Virus record (IMG/VR): IMGVR_UViG_3300020469_003917 | Location: 1-35,667 of that record | Length of the DNA: 35,667 nt | Strand: one strand, 5' to 3' | Origin: a virus | Shown: in pieces, positions 23,464-32,106 of the stretch | Layout of the letters: every line of letters begins with the position of its first letter | Numbering within the stretch: position 1 is the stretch's first letter | Position numbers and translations under genes: made by a program | The notes under the pieces: model-generated | The model's input: only the letters and a program-made list of their open reading frames with translations | What the model was told of the DNA's origin: nothing | Databases searched by the model: none

Positions 23464-24927
23464 CTAGAATTTTAATCGCCAGGTGCCATTTGGATATTCA
23501 CCTTCAAATGATAGTATCCATTCGCCTGAATCCCATTTGTATTGAACACCTGTATTTAAGTTTGTAGTATATGCAGTACCAGTGTATGTACTTGCATCGA
23601 AAACTACTTGCCAGGCAGTTCCGCTCCATTCAACAATATCATTAGCACTTGCTATAAAGTCTGTGCCGTCATTGTTTTTCCAGTCATCTGCACCGTCTGT
23701 ATTAATAGTATCTCCGATACTATTGTCTAGTAACAAAAATCTATATCCAGCAGTTTTTAGTGTAGCAGGACTTGTTTTTTGAGGATCAATAATATAATGT
23801 ATTTTATTACTATCCCCGCTTGGTCCGGTAAACACAGTATCACTAGGTAAAGTATCTGCATCCCAGTTGACTATTAATTCATTTGGATTAGCAGTGTTTA
23901 TAGCAACTGTTCCAACTATTTCTGTAGTTAAATCTTTACGTTTTAAGCGTATTTCTGTTATACCAGCTTCAAATATTTCTGGAAAAGATTTGACGTATGC
24001 GTCCCACAGCACTCCACCAACAACACCACGTTTTATAAGTTTTGCACTGTTGCCTAGAACTAATAATCCAAAATCTTTAAAAGTATTGAGGATAACATTT
24101 GTAGTATTGTCTTTTATTGCACCAGCATTTCTATTTGTTCTGCTTATTTCACCAGTAGGAGTAACACCAACAGTCGTGCGTATATCAGCACTTGGCACGG
24201 CAGTATCAGCATATGCGGTTAATTCAGGTTTACTTTGTTCTAGTTCAATAGTACCTCGTGATTCGTCATAAATGCTTTGTACGATACTTGTAACTACACC
24301 TAGTCTTTTTACTTTAGTAGGAGGTGAAATGTATATTGGCGTTTTAAATCCTAATGTAGCAACATCAATTTCGGTCTCAGTACCAACAGGAATACTCCTT
24401 GAACTAAATCCAATTGTATCTAAATTTACTACACTTAAACTGGTCCAGTCAACATAGTTATCAGTTGTTTGAATCTCTAAACTTGGATTAAACAACATTA
24501 GAATTTGTTCCATTAATTGTAATTTTTGATCGGTATTTGTAGTCCATAAGTCTACATTCACACTAAGTGTATAAGGAGTTGGCATTAATCGTTCAACAGT
24601 ATAATTTTTACCTTCAGTATTAAGGTATTCATTACCATTGCTATCATATGCACGTTCTCTAATGTTTAATTTATTAACATAACTTGCATCACTTAACCTA
24701 GCTGTATCCATTTCTAAACCAGTTATATACACAGCCATCCTTGGTGCGCTAGGAATTTTATTTTCTGAATTATCTCTTAATATATGACCAACTTGTCGTG
24801 TAATATCTCCATACATAACAGGCACTTCAGTAGTGACGCCACTACCGTCTTTATATGAAAAATTACTCATAAGTCTTACGATTTGAGTAATATATCTACG
24901 TATTTGTCCGTCATAAAAATGTTGCAT
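23464..24927 (-). CDS. 15: Proximal tail sheath stabilisation protein, gp15-like
   Basis: A 487-residue protein beginning MQHFYDGQIRRYITQIVRLMSNFSY, with EVPVMYGDITRQVGHILRDNSENKIPSAPRMAVYITGLEMD, a very characteristic segment of the marine T4-like gp15 proteins. In T4, gp15 (272 residues) forms the hexameric ring that ends the tail and joins it to the head neck. This version is much longer; the C-terminal third holds an added beta module (NIVEWSGTAWQVVFD and QYKWDSGEWILSFEGEYPNGTWRL-type repeats), as in cyanophage relatives. It overlaps gp14 by three bases through TTAAT/TAATG sharing. The assignment rests on recalled similarity and synteny with gp14 and gp13. Confidence 0.85.
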   Translation of the reverse strand: MQHFYDGQIRRYITQIVRLMSNFSYKDGSGVTTEVPVMYGDITRQVGHILRDNSENKIPSAPRMAVYITGLEMDTARLSDASYVNKLNIRERAYDSNGNEYLNTEGKNYTVERLMPTPYTLSVNVDLWTTNTDQKLQLMEQILMLFNPSLEIQTTDNYVDWTSLSVVNLDTIGFSSRSIPVGTETEIDVATLGFKTPIYISPPTKVKRLGVVTSIVQSIYDESRGTIELEQSKPELTAYADTAVPSADIRTTVGVTPTGEISRTNRNAGAIKDNTTNVILNTFKDFGLLVLGNSAKLIKRGVVGGVLWDAYVKSFPEIFEAGITEIRLKRKDLTTEIVGTVAINTANPNELIVNWDADTLPSDTVFTGPSGDSNKIHYIIDPQKTSPATLKTAGYRFLLLDNSIGDTINTDGADDWKNNDGTDFIASANDIVEWSGTAWQVVFDASTYTGTAYTTNLNTGVQYKWDSGEWILSFEGEYPNGTWRLKF

Positions 24928-26090
24928 TAATTATCCGCCTTAGGTCTAAGTGCTTTAGATAAACTTTGTCTTTCAGTTACAGATTCGCCGCCTATTGTAT
25001 CAGTGCTTGTGTTGTTAACAAATGTACCTTTTTGTGTAGATTTTGTATTTGTGTTAGTAAGTGTCATACGTACTGAATCTTCTTGTTTAACCCAACGAGA
25101 TCCATCGTTTCTAAATAATCTATTTGGCATAAAATCTGTCCTTAAGAAAAAATCTCCTTCTACACTACTGCTTGGAAATGTAATACCGTGTCCAAATGCT
25201 TCTCCGTTACCTGGTATTCCGTCACCTAATAAGTAACCTTGATAACCTTCTCTTTGCGGAGTTTGCATTACTCTATCAGCAAGTTCATTTGCTGTACTAG
25301 CATCTAAATCGTTAGTGTCTACAGTAACTAAATCAACTTCTCCGTTGTCATCAGTAGCAAGACTGAAAAAATGACTTGTATCGTAACCTGATTTTGCAGC
25401 ATCTGCTTCTGCTTGTGCAACTACAGCATTATTAATTTGCATTTCTTGCTCATATGTAGACAACAAATCTCGTAATGTGTTGCCACCCGGATTACCTTCT
25501 TCTGCAGGCAGGTCGAGTATTTCTTTGTATTCCTGGCTATCCATAATTTGTTTTAGTTTCACTCTATACAAATGTGGATACCAAGTAGGTGAAAATCCTT
25601 CTGCTGCTCTGTTAACATCTTCAACAACAAAGAATCTTTTTAATGCCACACTATAATCATTTAATGCATATTCGTCCTTTAGATGAGGTAATTCAATAAC
25701 ATCACCTGCCATTATCTTTCTACCTAGTGTTTTCACACTTGATGATATATGTATAGTCATAAACAATGTATCATTGGTTAAAAATAAACCAAATTGACTC
25801 ATATTGAAGTCAATATCTTGAACATTGTATATACCTCTCAAACTATAGATATCAGGGTCGTATTTGCGATCTCTATTTTCCATAAACAACATATCTTGTA
25901 TGTTAGTCTCGGCAACAGCATTATACTTTGGTTGGTCAGCAGTCGCATCTGCTTCGTCTGGGTTTTTAGGCCCTAAATATTTGTGAATAAAAACGTCTGT
26001 ACCACCTACAGTGAACATTTCATAGATGCGATTATCTATGAATTCGTAGTCTTTACCCTTTTCTGGTTTATATAAACTAAGTCTTGGCAT
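24927..26090 (-). CDS. 14: Neck protein, gp14-like
   Basis: A 387-residue protein beginning MPRLSLYKPEKGKDYEFIDNRIYEMFTVGGTDVFIHKYLGP, with DIYSLRGIYNVQDIDFNMSQFGLFLTNDTLFMTIHI, typical of gp14 neck proteins of marine T4-like phages. T4 gp14 (256 residues) forms, with gp13, the collar that closes the filled head. The frame extends upstream to 26132, but the late octamer GATAAATA (minus, 26096-26103) lies in between and the conserved protein starts at MPRLSLY; the A of this ATG is the predicted +1. Divergent from gp13. First gene of a six-gene minus operon. Confidence 0.86.
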   Translation of the reverse strand: MPRLSLYKPEKGKDYEFIDNRIYEMFTVGGTDVFIHKYLGPKNPDEADATADQPKYNAVAETNIQDMLFMENRDRKYDPDIYSLRGIYNVQDIDFNMSQFGLFLTNDTLFMTIHISSSVKTLGRKIMAGDVIELPHLKDEYALNDYSVALKRFFVVEDVNRAAEGFSPTWYPHLYRVKLKQIMDSQEYKEILDLPAEEGNPGGNTLRDLLSTYEQEMQINNAVVAQAEADAAKSGYDTSHFFSLATDDNGEVDLVTVDTNDLDASTANELADRVMQTPQREGYQGYLLGDGIPGNGEAFGHGITFPSSSVEGDFFLRTDFMPNRLFRNDGSRWVKQEDSVRMTLTNTNTKSTQKGTFVNNTSTDTIGGESVTERQSLSKALRPKADN

Positions 26091-26095
26091 ACACA

Positions 26096-26103
26096 TATTT
26101 ATC
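26096..26103 (-). promoter_or_regulatory. Late promoter GATAAATA (minus) for gp14, leaderless layout
   Basis: Minus-strand GATAAATA followed by TGTGT and ATG 26090, the same 5-base spacing as at 3184, 7703, 12593 and 32094. It forms a palindrome with the plus-strand promoter at 26109. Confidence 0.75.
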
Positions 26104-26108
26104 GATAC

Positions 26109-26116
26109 GATAAATA
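26109..26116 (+). promoter_or_regulatory. Late promoter GATAAATA (plus) for gp13
   Basis: Seven of eight to the octamer; predicted start about 26122, leader with TGGAGAAA before ATG 26137. Confidence 0.7.
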
Positions 26117-26136
26117 CTATTGGAGAAAACATTCTT

Positions 26137-26895
26137 ATGGCAACATTAAAAACAAAAAAACAAGAGATTTTCGACTATGTATTCGCTATGTTAGGCGGCG
26201 GCATGGTCGATGTTGAATTAGATCCTGTACATTATGAAACAGCTCTTACAAAAGCATTAACAAGGTTTAGACAAAGATCGGAAAATTCGGTAGAAGAAAG
26301 TTATTTCTTCATGCCTACAGTTACTGATCAGAATACTTATACTTTGCCAAGTGAAGTTGTAGAAGTCCGTACAATATTTCGTAGGTCGATAGGTTCAAGA
26401 TCCGGCGGCGGCGATGGCGGAACTCTATTTGAACCGTTTAATATGGCATATACAAACACATACTTGTTAGCAAGTTCGAATATGGGCGGATTAGCAACCT
26501 ACGATTTCTTTAGTCAGTATCAGGAACTAGTAGGTAGAATGTTTGGATCTTTTATTGAATTTAAATGGAATACAACAACTAAACAGTTAACTATATTACA
26601 GCGTTCTCGTACAGAAGAAACACTTATGTTGTACTGTTATAATTATCGACCAGATGAACAATTATTAGATGATTATCTAGCAAAACAATGGATAAAAGAT
26701 TATACTGTTGCTACTTGCAAGTACATGCTCGGCGAAGCACGTAGTAAATTTGCTACTATTGCCGGCCCACAAGGCGGAGGCCAATTAAACGGTGATGCGT
26801 TGAAAGCAGAAGCACAGCAAGAAATGGAAAAACTTGAAGGCGAAGTTTCTACAGCAGTGGCAGGCGGAACCGGCTACACATTTACAATCGGCTAA
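26137..26895 (+). CDS. 13: Neck protein, gp13-like
   Basis: A 252-residue protein of the marine gp13 group. The first part (IFDYVFAMLGGGMVDVELDPVHYETALTKALTRFRQRSENSVEESYFFM) is the helical segment with which portal-adjacent neck proteins begin; then TLPSEVVEVRTIFRR and LDDYLAKQWIKDYTVATCKYMLGEARSKFATIAGPQGGGQLNGDALKAEAQQEMEKLE, typical of phage head-closure proteins. T4 gp13 is 309 residues. Together with gp14 it completes the head after packaging. The ATG is preceded by a weak ribosome site; the position fits the late promoter upstream. Gene number is by analogy and moderately certain; the neck role is firmer. Confidence 0.82.
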   Translation: MATLKTKKQEIFDYVFAMLGGGMVDVELDPVHYETALTKALTRFRQRSENSVEESYFFMPTVTDQNTYTLPSEVVEVRTIFRRSIGSRSGGGDGGTLFEPFNMAYTNTYLLASSNMGGLATYDFFSQYQELVGRMFGSFIEFKWNTTTKQLTILQRSRTEETLMLYCYNYRPDEQLLDDYLAKQWIKDYTVATCKYMLGEARSKFATIAGPQGGGQLNGDALKAEAQQEMEKLEGEVSTAVAGGTGYTFTIG

Positions 26896-26903
26896 AAAAA
26901 TAC

Positions 26904-26932
26904 TTGACTTTTATAAATTCTTACTGTATAAT
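26904..26932 (+). promoter_or_regulatory. Near-consensus sigma70 promoter upstream of the dNMP kinase gene
   Basis: TTGACT (26904-26909), a 17-base spacer, and TATAAT (26927-26932). This is a host-type promoter, rare in the otherwise late-promoter landscape of the window, and suits an early nucleotide-metabolism gene. Confidence 0.8.
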
Positions 26933-26957
26933 AATGTAATACAGTTAAGGAATAACT

Positions 26958-27551
26958 ATGATTATTGGAATATGCGGTTTAATTGGCAGTGGTAAAGACA
27001 CTATTGCAGATATACTCGTACAAGAAAAAAACTTTGAAAAATTATCCTTTGCAGATAAATTAAAAGACGGTGTTGCTAGTGTATTTGGATGGGATAGACA
27101 AATGCTAGAGGGCAAAACTGACTCTAGCAGAAGCTGGCGAGAAAAAGAGGATACATTTTGGTCAAAAGAAACAGGACGTAGTATTACTCCAAGATTAATA
27201 TTGCAAGAGTTTGGTACAGATTGTATGCGACAAGGTTTTTATGATGGTATATGGGTAAGCCTAATTAAAAAACATGTGTTAGATAATCCAAATAAAAACT
27301 TTGTTATTCCTGATGTCCGTTTTCAAAACGAAGCAAATATGATACACAGTATCAACGGTGAAGTGTGGCGTGTTAGAAGAGGACCTGATCCGGTTTGGTT
27401 TAGATTGTACACTGATCTTGGACAAGAACCAACTGATGTACATGAATCAGAATGGAGATGGGCAAATATAAACTTTAACAATGTTATTGATAATAGTAAT
27501 ACACTACTTGAACTTAGAAGTCAGGTAAAAGGTCTCCTTGCTTCCATTTGA
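26958..27551 (+). CDS. 1: Deoxynucleoside monophosphate kinase, gp1-like
   Basis: A 197-residue P-loop kinase. MIIGICGLIGSGKDTIADIL places the Walker A at G7-L-I-G10-S-G12-K13-D14; SFADKLKDGVASVFGWDRQMLEGKTDSSRSWRE and LLQEFGT-like ILQEFGTDCMR are hallmarks of T4 gp1 and its relatives, which phosphorylate dNMPs to dNDPs for phage DNA synthesis. FVIPDVRFQNEANMI holds the Walker B-like acidic residue. ATG 26958 follows AAGGAA at a normal distance. The gene has its own sigma70-type promoter, and its 3' end overlaps the antisense HNH gene by 38 bases. Confidence 0.93.
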   Translation: MIIGICGLIGSGKDTIADILVQEKNFEKLSFADKLKDGVASVFGWDRQMLEGKTDSSRSWREKEDTFWSKETGRSITPRLILQEFGTDCMRQGFYDGIWVSLIKKHVLDNPNKNFVIPDVRFQNEANMIHSINGEVWRVRRGPDPVWFRLYTDLGQEPTDVHESEWRWANINFNNVIDNSNTLLELRSQVKGLLASI

Positions 27552-27849
27552 CTCCTTGTTTCTGTAGCACACGTTGACAGTTAGCACATATTGTTTTTAA
27601 GTTACTAGGTCTACAATTTTGTAAATCTCCATCAATATGGTAAACATTAAACTGTTCGGGATAGTTGCTTTCAAACGCACATTTTTCGCAGTAATCTTTT
27701 TTATCGTATCCTCTTTGCTTCCATAATGGTATGCCATGATTAACTCCATTCCGTAAACACCTTTCGCACAGGCTTCTATAAAAAGTCTTGGTCCCTTTTT
27801 TATAATTTACAGCACAAGGATGCTGTTTACATTTGCATAATGGTCGCAT
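27514..27849 (-). CDS. HNH endonuclease-type zinc protein
   Basis: A 111-residue protein with four CxC/CxxC pairs (C5/C7, C28/C31, C54/C57, C88/C91) and an HNH core: H71-I-D73 (VYHIDGD), N83 (PSNLKTICANC). Phage HNH proteins of this shape are free-standing nucleases, often mobile; in marine T4-like phages similar ones begin MRPLCKCK. It lies antisense to the end of the dNMP kinase gene and shares its last 38 bases. A weak GGTAAATA precedes the ATG with GAGG as a possible ribosome site. It could be a homing nuclease that entered here or a packaging-related nuclease; I cannot separate these from sequence. Confidence 0.82.
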   Translation of the reverse strand: MRPLCKCKQHPCAVNYKKGTKTFYRSLCERCLRNGVNHGIPLWKQRGYDKKDYCEKCAFESNYPEQFNVYHIDGDLQNCRPSNLKTICANCQRVLQKQGVKWKQGDLLPDF

Positions 27850-27885
27850 ATTGTATTTACCTCACCTTTATGGTCCCTTTTTTAT
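27789..27885. repeat. 15-base direct repeat bracketing the HNH 5' end
   Basis: TGGTCCCTTTTTTAT occurs at 27789-27803 (inside the HNH gene) and again at 27871-27885 (upstream of its ATG), 82 bases apart and identical. It may be a trace of duplication or a protein/RNA site. Confidence 0.6.
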
Positions 27886-27960
27886 GGCATATAACAGCTG
27901 GGTTTTAAAAATATATGCTAAATAATAATAAGAAATGAATGTCCACGATAGGAGAATAAC

Positions 27961-30900
27961 ATGGCACTAGTATCCCCAGGAGTACAGGTTAGCGTAGTAG
28001 ACGAAAGTTTTTACACACCAGCTGAACCAGGTACAACACCAATGATCTTCGTTGCTACGGCACAAGACAAAACAAATGCAGCAGGAACTGGTACAGCACC
28101 AGGAACAACAGTTGCAACAGCAGGAACACCATATTTACTAACAAGTCAAAGAGACTTAGCAGATACATTTGGAGATCCTATATTCAAATCAGATTCTAAT
28201 AATAATATGATTCACGGCGGCGAACTTAATGAATATGGTTTGCAAGCTGCATATTCATACTTAGGTATAGCAAACAGAGCGTATGTTGTAAGAGCAGATG
28301 TTGATCTAGCAGAACTAGCAGCAACAGCAACAGCACCAGCTGCAAATCCAACAGATGGTACGTACTGGTTAGATACTGCAAATACATTATGGGGAATTCA
28401 AGAATGGAACGGTGCAAGTGTTTTAAACTCCGGACAGATTTTCACAAACAAAGCACCAATTGTAATTACAGATAGCACAGACTTATCAAACACAGGATCA
28501 CTCAGCACTAATGGATACTCTGGGGAAATTCCATCTAGTACTATAGGATCAATTGGGTCATATGCTGTAGTTGCAACTACAACATTAATTAGAATTTTTT
28601 ATAGAAATTCATATGGTACATGGGTTCTTGTAGGAAGTGATGCATGGACAAAGAGCTGGTCAACAGTAAAAGGAACTGCTTCTAATCCATCATTTGCTGG
28701 CACTGCAGCTATAACAATTAACGGAACAAGTGTAACTGTAAACAGTTCAGATACAGTTTCTGATGTAGCATCAACAATAAACGGTTTAAGTATTCCAGGA
28801 GTGACTGCACAAGCAGTAGATCTAAAATTATGCATTTATAGTGATGGTACTAGTTCAGGCGCAGATGACAGTTCATTAGGCGGCCCAATACTAATTGGCG
28901 GCGATGCAACTAGATTAGGCGAATTAGGAATAGCAGTAGGAACATATTATCCACCAGCACTACAAATTGACAAGCACACAAGCATACCTGAATGGAAGTC
29001 AGGCGATACATACACTCGCCCAACTGGTTCAATTTGGTTAAAAACTACAACACCTAACTTAGGTGCAAGTTTGATATTGAAAAAGTGGAATGATGCAACT
29101 AAACTTTGGGAAACTATTTCAGCGCCATTGTATAGTGATAACCAGACAGCATTGTATGAGTTAGATCCAACAACAGGTGGATCAGCTTTACTTACTGGTG
29201 CAGTCTATGCAGAAACAAATGTAGCAGGCGATACACAACCGTTAGCAACTATTAAACTACAAAAGCGTAGAGGAGTAGCACCTACATCTATAACAGGCGG
29301 AAAAATTGTAGCTGGTTCAATATCTGTAGGAAGTCAAAGTTTTACAATTAGTGCAACTGACAATGGTAGTGCTGCATTTAGTACTCCAAAAACAATTACA
29401 TATAGCTACACTGGTGCAGCTTCAGACGCGACTGTACTAGCAGGTACAATTAATAGTGTTAATGTTGAAAATGTTACAGCAACAGTTGACGCACAAAATA
29501 AAGTTACAATTAGTCATGCACTAGGTGGCGAAATTAGATTTGTTGATACCGACGGCGTATTATTAGCCGCAGGATTTACACCATATGTTAGTCCAACAGC
29601 AGGAACACCTAACTTAATTTATGTTCCTGGAACATCTAGTTCAACAAGTCCAAAACAATTCCAAGCAACACTTTGGTCTCCAGTAAACGACTTAGGAACT
29701 GGATTCTTTACATCAAGTGCAACAGAAGTTAAAGGATCAACTGCTAACGGAAGACTTTGGTATAATAGCATTGTTGACGAAGTAGACATTATGGTACATA
29801 ACGGCAGTGAATGGTGTGGACTATTATATGATGGTGCATCAGGACAAAGTTCAAATGCAAGTCCATTCTACAATGTAGACGCAACTAAAACTCCAGATGC
29901 AGATGGACCAATTGTAAGTGCAACAGCTCCGTTAGTACAAAGTGACGGAACAGCACTAGTGAATGGAGATATTTGGATTAGCACAGCAGACTTAGAAAAC
30001 TATCCAAAAATTTATAAGTTTAACGCAGATAGGTCAGATTTACCTATTGTAAACAGATGGTTCTTAGTTGATAGCGGAGATCAAACATCAGAAAATGGTA
30101 TACTATTTGCTGACGCAAGATATTCTGATACAGGAGCTGGCACTGATGCAGCATTGATATCAGACTTACTAGCTACAGATTTTGTTGACTTTGATTGTCC
30201 AGATCCTGCACTATATCCAAAAGGAATGTTGTTATGGAATCTTAGACGTTCAGGATTCAACGTTAAGAAATATGTTAAAAATTATATTAACACAGCAGGA
30301 AATAACACACGTTACGGTAGTGGTACTGGCGAATCTATGGCAAGTTATTTTGCTGATCGTTGGGTTACTGAAAGTGCTAACCAAGAAGATGGGTCAGGTA
30401 CTTTTGGACGTAAAGCACAGCGTAAAGTTGTTGTTCAAGCATTACAAGCAACAGTTAACAGTAATCAAGACATTAGAGATGACGAATCAAGATTGTTTAA
30501 CTTGATGTCATGTCCTGCGTATCCAGAACTAATAGGCGAAATGAAATCATTAAACTATGACAGAGGCTTGACAGCATTTGTACTTGGTGATTCACCATTC
30601 CGTTTAACAAGTGACGCAACATCTATAAACAACTGGGCAACAAATACTGCACTAGCTGTTGAAGATAACGATAATGGACTTGTTACTTCAGATCCATACC
30701 TAGCAGTATACTATCCAAGTGGATTTACAAGTGATAACTTTGGTAACAACGTTGTTGTACCATCCTCACACATGATGATGAGAACTATTGCACTTAGCGA
30801 TCAAGTATCGTTTCCATGGTTTGCACCAGCAGGTACAAGACGTGGCGGAATAACTAATGCAAGTTCAACAGGGTTTATAACTAGCGAAGGTGAATTTAAG

Positions 30901-31347
30901 TCAATTGCACTTAATGAAGGCCAAAGAGATACACTGTATCAAAATGCAGTTAATCCAATAACTTTCATAACAGGCGCAGGATTAGTAGCATTTGGACAGA
31001 AAACAAGACAATTAGCTGCAAGTTCGTTAGATAGAATTAATGTTGCTAGACTTGTAATATACTTACGTAGTCAACTTAACACACTTGCTAAACCATATTT
31101 GTTTGAACCAAATGATAAAATTACACGTGATGAAATCAAAGGCGCTGCTGAAAGTTTGATGCTTGAGCTTGTTGGTCAAAGAGCACTTTATGACTTCTTA
31201 GTTGTGTGTGACGAGTCGAATAATACACCGAGCAGAATTGATAGAAACGAACTACATTTAGACATTGCTATCGAACCTGTTAAAGCAGTTGAGTTTATTT
31301 ACATTCCACTAAGACTTAAGAATACTGGTGAAATTGCAGGATTGTAA
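27961..31347 (+). CDS. 18: Tail sheath protein, gp18-like, with large inserted modules
   Basis: An 1128-residue protein starting MALVSPGVQVSVVDESFYTPAEPGTTPMIFVATA, the signature N-terminus of T4-like sheath proteins; the C-terminus (ALNEGQRDTLYQNAVNPITFITGAGLVAFGQKT...RINVARLVIYLRSQLNTLAKPYLFEPNDKITRDEIKGAAESLMLEL) is the conserved sheath core that contracts around the tube. T4 gp18 has 659 residues, so about 450 are extra. They lie between about residues 125 and 740 and include two flagellin-like segments (about 244-285 and 447 onwards, ITINGTSVTVNSSDTVSDVASTINGL) and four short G-x-[IYL]W-x modules (about 129, 353, 593 and 666). The module type also occurs in the fibre proteins. A good GGAG site precedes the ATG; no clear late octamer was found (GCTAAATA at 27917 is weak). 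Confidence 0.94.
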   Translation: MALVSPGVQVSVVDESFYTPAEPGTTPMIFVATAQDKTNAAGTGTAPGTTVATAGTPYLLTSQRDLADTFGDPIFKSDSNNNMIHGGELNEYGLQAAYSYLGIANRAYVVRADVDLAELAATATAPAANPTDGTYWLDTANTLWGIQEWNGASVLNSGQIFTNKAPIVITDSTDLSNTGSLSTNGYSGEIPSSTIGSIGSYAVVATTTLIRIFYRNSYGTWVLVGSDAWTKSWSTVKGTASNPSFAGTAAITINGTSVTVNSSDTVSDVASTINGLSIPGVTAQAVDLKLCIYSDGTSSGADDSSLGGPILIGGDATRLGELGIAVGTYYPPALQIDKHTSIPEWKSGDTYTRPTGSIWLKTTTPNLGASLILKKWNDATKLWETISAPLYSDNQTALYELDPTTGGSALLTGAVYAETNVAGDTQPLATIKLQKRRGVAPTSITGGKIVAGSISVGSQSFTISATDNGSAAFSTPKTITYSYTGAASDATVLAGTINSVNVENVTATVDAQNKVTISHALGGEIRFVDTDGVLLAAGFTPYVSPTAGTPNLIYVPGTSSSTSPKQFQATLWSPVNDLGTGFFTSSATEVKGSTANGRLWYNSIVDEVDIMVHNGSEWCGLLYDGASGQSSNASPFYNVDATKTPDADGPIVSATAPLVQSDGTALVNGDIWISTADLENYPKIYKFNADRSDLPIVNRWFLVDSGDQTSENGILFADARYSDTGAGTDAALISDLLATDFVDFDCPDPALYPKGMLLWNLRRSGFNVKKYVKNYINTAGNNTRYGSGTGESMASYFADRWVTESANQEDGSGTFGRKAQRKVVVQALQATVNSNQDIRDDESRLFNLMSCPAYPELIGEMKSLNYDRGLTAFVLGDSPFRLTSDATSINNWATNTALAVEDNDNGLVTSDPYLAVYYPSGFTSDNFGNNVVVPSSHMMMRTIALSDQVSFPWFAPAGTRRGGITNASSTGFITSEGEFKSIALNEGQRDTLYQNAVNPITFITGAGLVAFGQKTRQLAASSLDRINVARLVIYLRSQLNTLAKPYLFEPNDKITRDEIKGAAESLMLELVGQRALYDFLVVCDESNNTPSRIDRNELHLDIAIEPVKAVEFIYIPLRLKNTGEIAGL

Positions 31348-31352
31348 AAAAT

Positions 31353-31360
31353 GATAAATA
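31353..31360 (+). promoter_or_regulatory. Late promoter GATAAATA for the tail tube gene
   Basis: Seven of eight to the octamer; predicted start about 31366, leader with AGGAG before ATG 31384. It separates the sheath and tube messages. Confidence 0.75.
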
Positions 31361-31383
31361 CTTTTAGATTAGGAGCAAATTAA

Positions 31384-32013
31384 ATGGCGATATCAACACT
31401 ATCAAAAATAACAGTACCTTTGGCTAGCGGAGACTCTGCTAGTAACCAAGGTTTGTTGATGCCAAAGCTACAATACCGCTTTAGAGTGAGCTTGGAGAAC
31501 TTTGGAGTATCAACACCAACAACAGAACTAACAAAGCAAGTAATTGACGTAGCTCGTCCAAATGTGTCATTTGAAAAAATGACTATAGACATTTACAACT
31601 CAAGAGTTTACCTTGCTGGTAAACATACATGGGATCCAATTACACTTAACTTACGTGAAGACGTAAACAATAACGTACAAAAACTAGTAGGCGAACAGTT
31701 ACAGAAACAGTTTGATTTCTACGAGCAGTCAAGTGCAGCATCAGGACAAGATTATAAATTTACATCACGTATTGAGATCTTAGACGGTGGTAACGGTGCT
31801 AATACACCAACTGTACTAGAAACATTTGAATTATATGGCTGTTATTTAGAATCAGCAAACTATAATCAGTTAGCATATTCTAATTCAACAGATCCAGTGA
31901 GCATTGCATTGAATATACAATACGATAATGCTGTGCAGTCACCGCAAGGTACAGGTATTGGTACTGCTATTGGCAGAACTGTAAATACTTTAGTTACCGG
32001 CGGCGGCGCTTAA
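31384..32013 (+). CDS. 19: Tail tube protein, gp19-like
   Basis: A 209-residue protein. YRFRVSLENFG, TKQVIDVARPNVSFEKMTIDIYNSRVYLAGKHTWDPITLNLRED, and the C-terminal FELYGCYLESANYNQLAYSNSTDPVSIALNIQYDNAVQ form the tube-fold pattern found in T4 gp19 (163 residues) and marine relatives. It stacks as hexamers inside the sheath to form the DNA conduit. It lies directly behind the sheath gene with its own late promoter and ends just before a strong terminator, consistent with a very abundant product. Confidence 0.93.
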   Translation: MAISTLSKITVPLASGDSASNQGLLMPKLQYRFRVSLENFGVSTPTTELTKQVIDVARPNVSFEKMTIDIYNSRVYLAGKHTWDPITLNLREDVNNNVQKLVGEQLQKQFDFYEQSSAASGQDYKFTSRIEILDGGNGANTPTVLETFELYGCYLESANYNQLAYSNSTDPVSIALNIQYDNAVQSPQGTGIGTAIGRTVNTLVTGGGA

Positions 32014-32040
32014 TAACAAAAATAACAGTTCCTAATCTTA

Positions 32041-32072
32041 GGGGGTACTTTTTAAGTATCCCCTTTTCTTTT
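32041..32072 (+). terminator. Rho-independent terminator after the tail tube gene
   Basis: GGGGGTACTT / AAGTATCCCC form a 10-base stem (one G-T pair) around a three-base loop, followed by TTTTCTTTT. It is the only clear terminator in the window and ends the sheath-tube transcripts. Confidence 0.9.
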
Positions 32073-32093
32073 AAATACGTACTTTATAAAATG

Positions 32094-32101
32094 GATAAAT
32101 A
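32094..32101 (+). promoter_or_regulatory. Late promoter GATAAATA, leaderless layout
   Basis: GATAAATA, spacer TTAGT, then ATG 32107. With the terminator upstream, expression of the 32107 gene should depend on this promoter. Confidence 0.78.
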
Positions 32102-32106
32102 TTAGT

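Noticed and set aside
27917-27924. GCTAAATA as a late promoter for the sheath gene
   Set aside because: Only 6 of 8, with no special spacing to support it; the real promoter of the sheath gene was not found.
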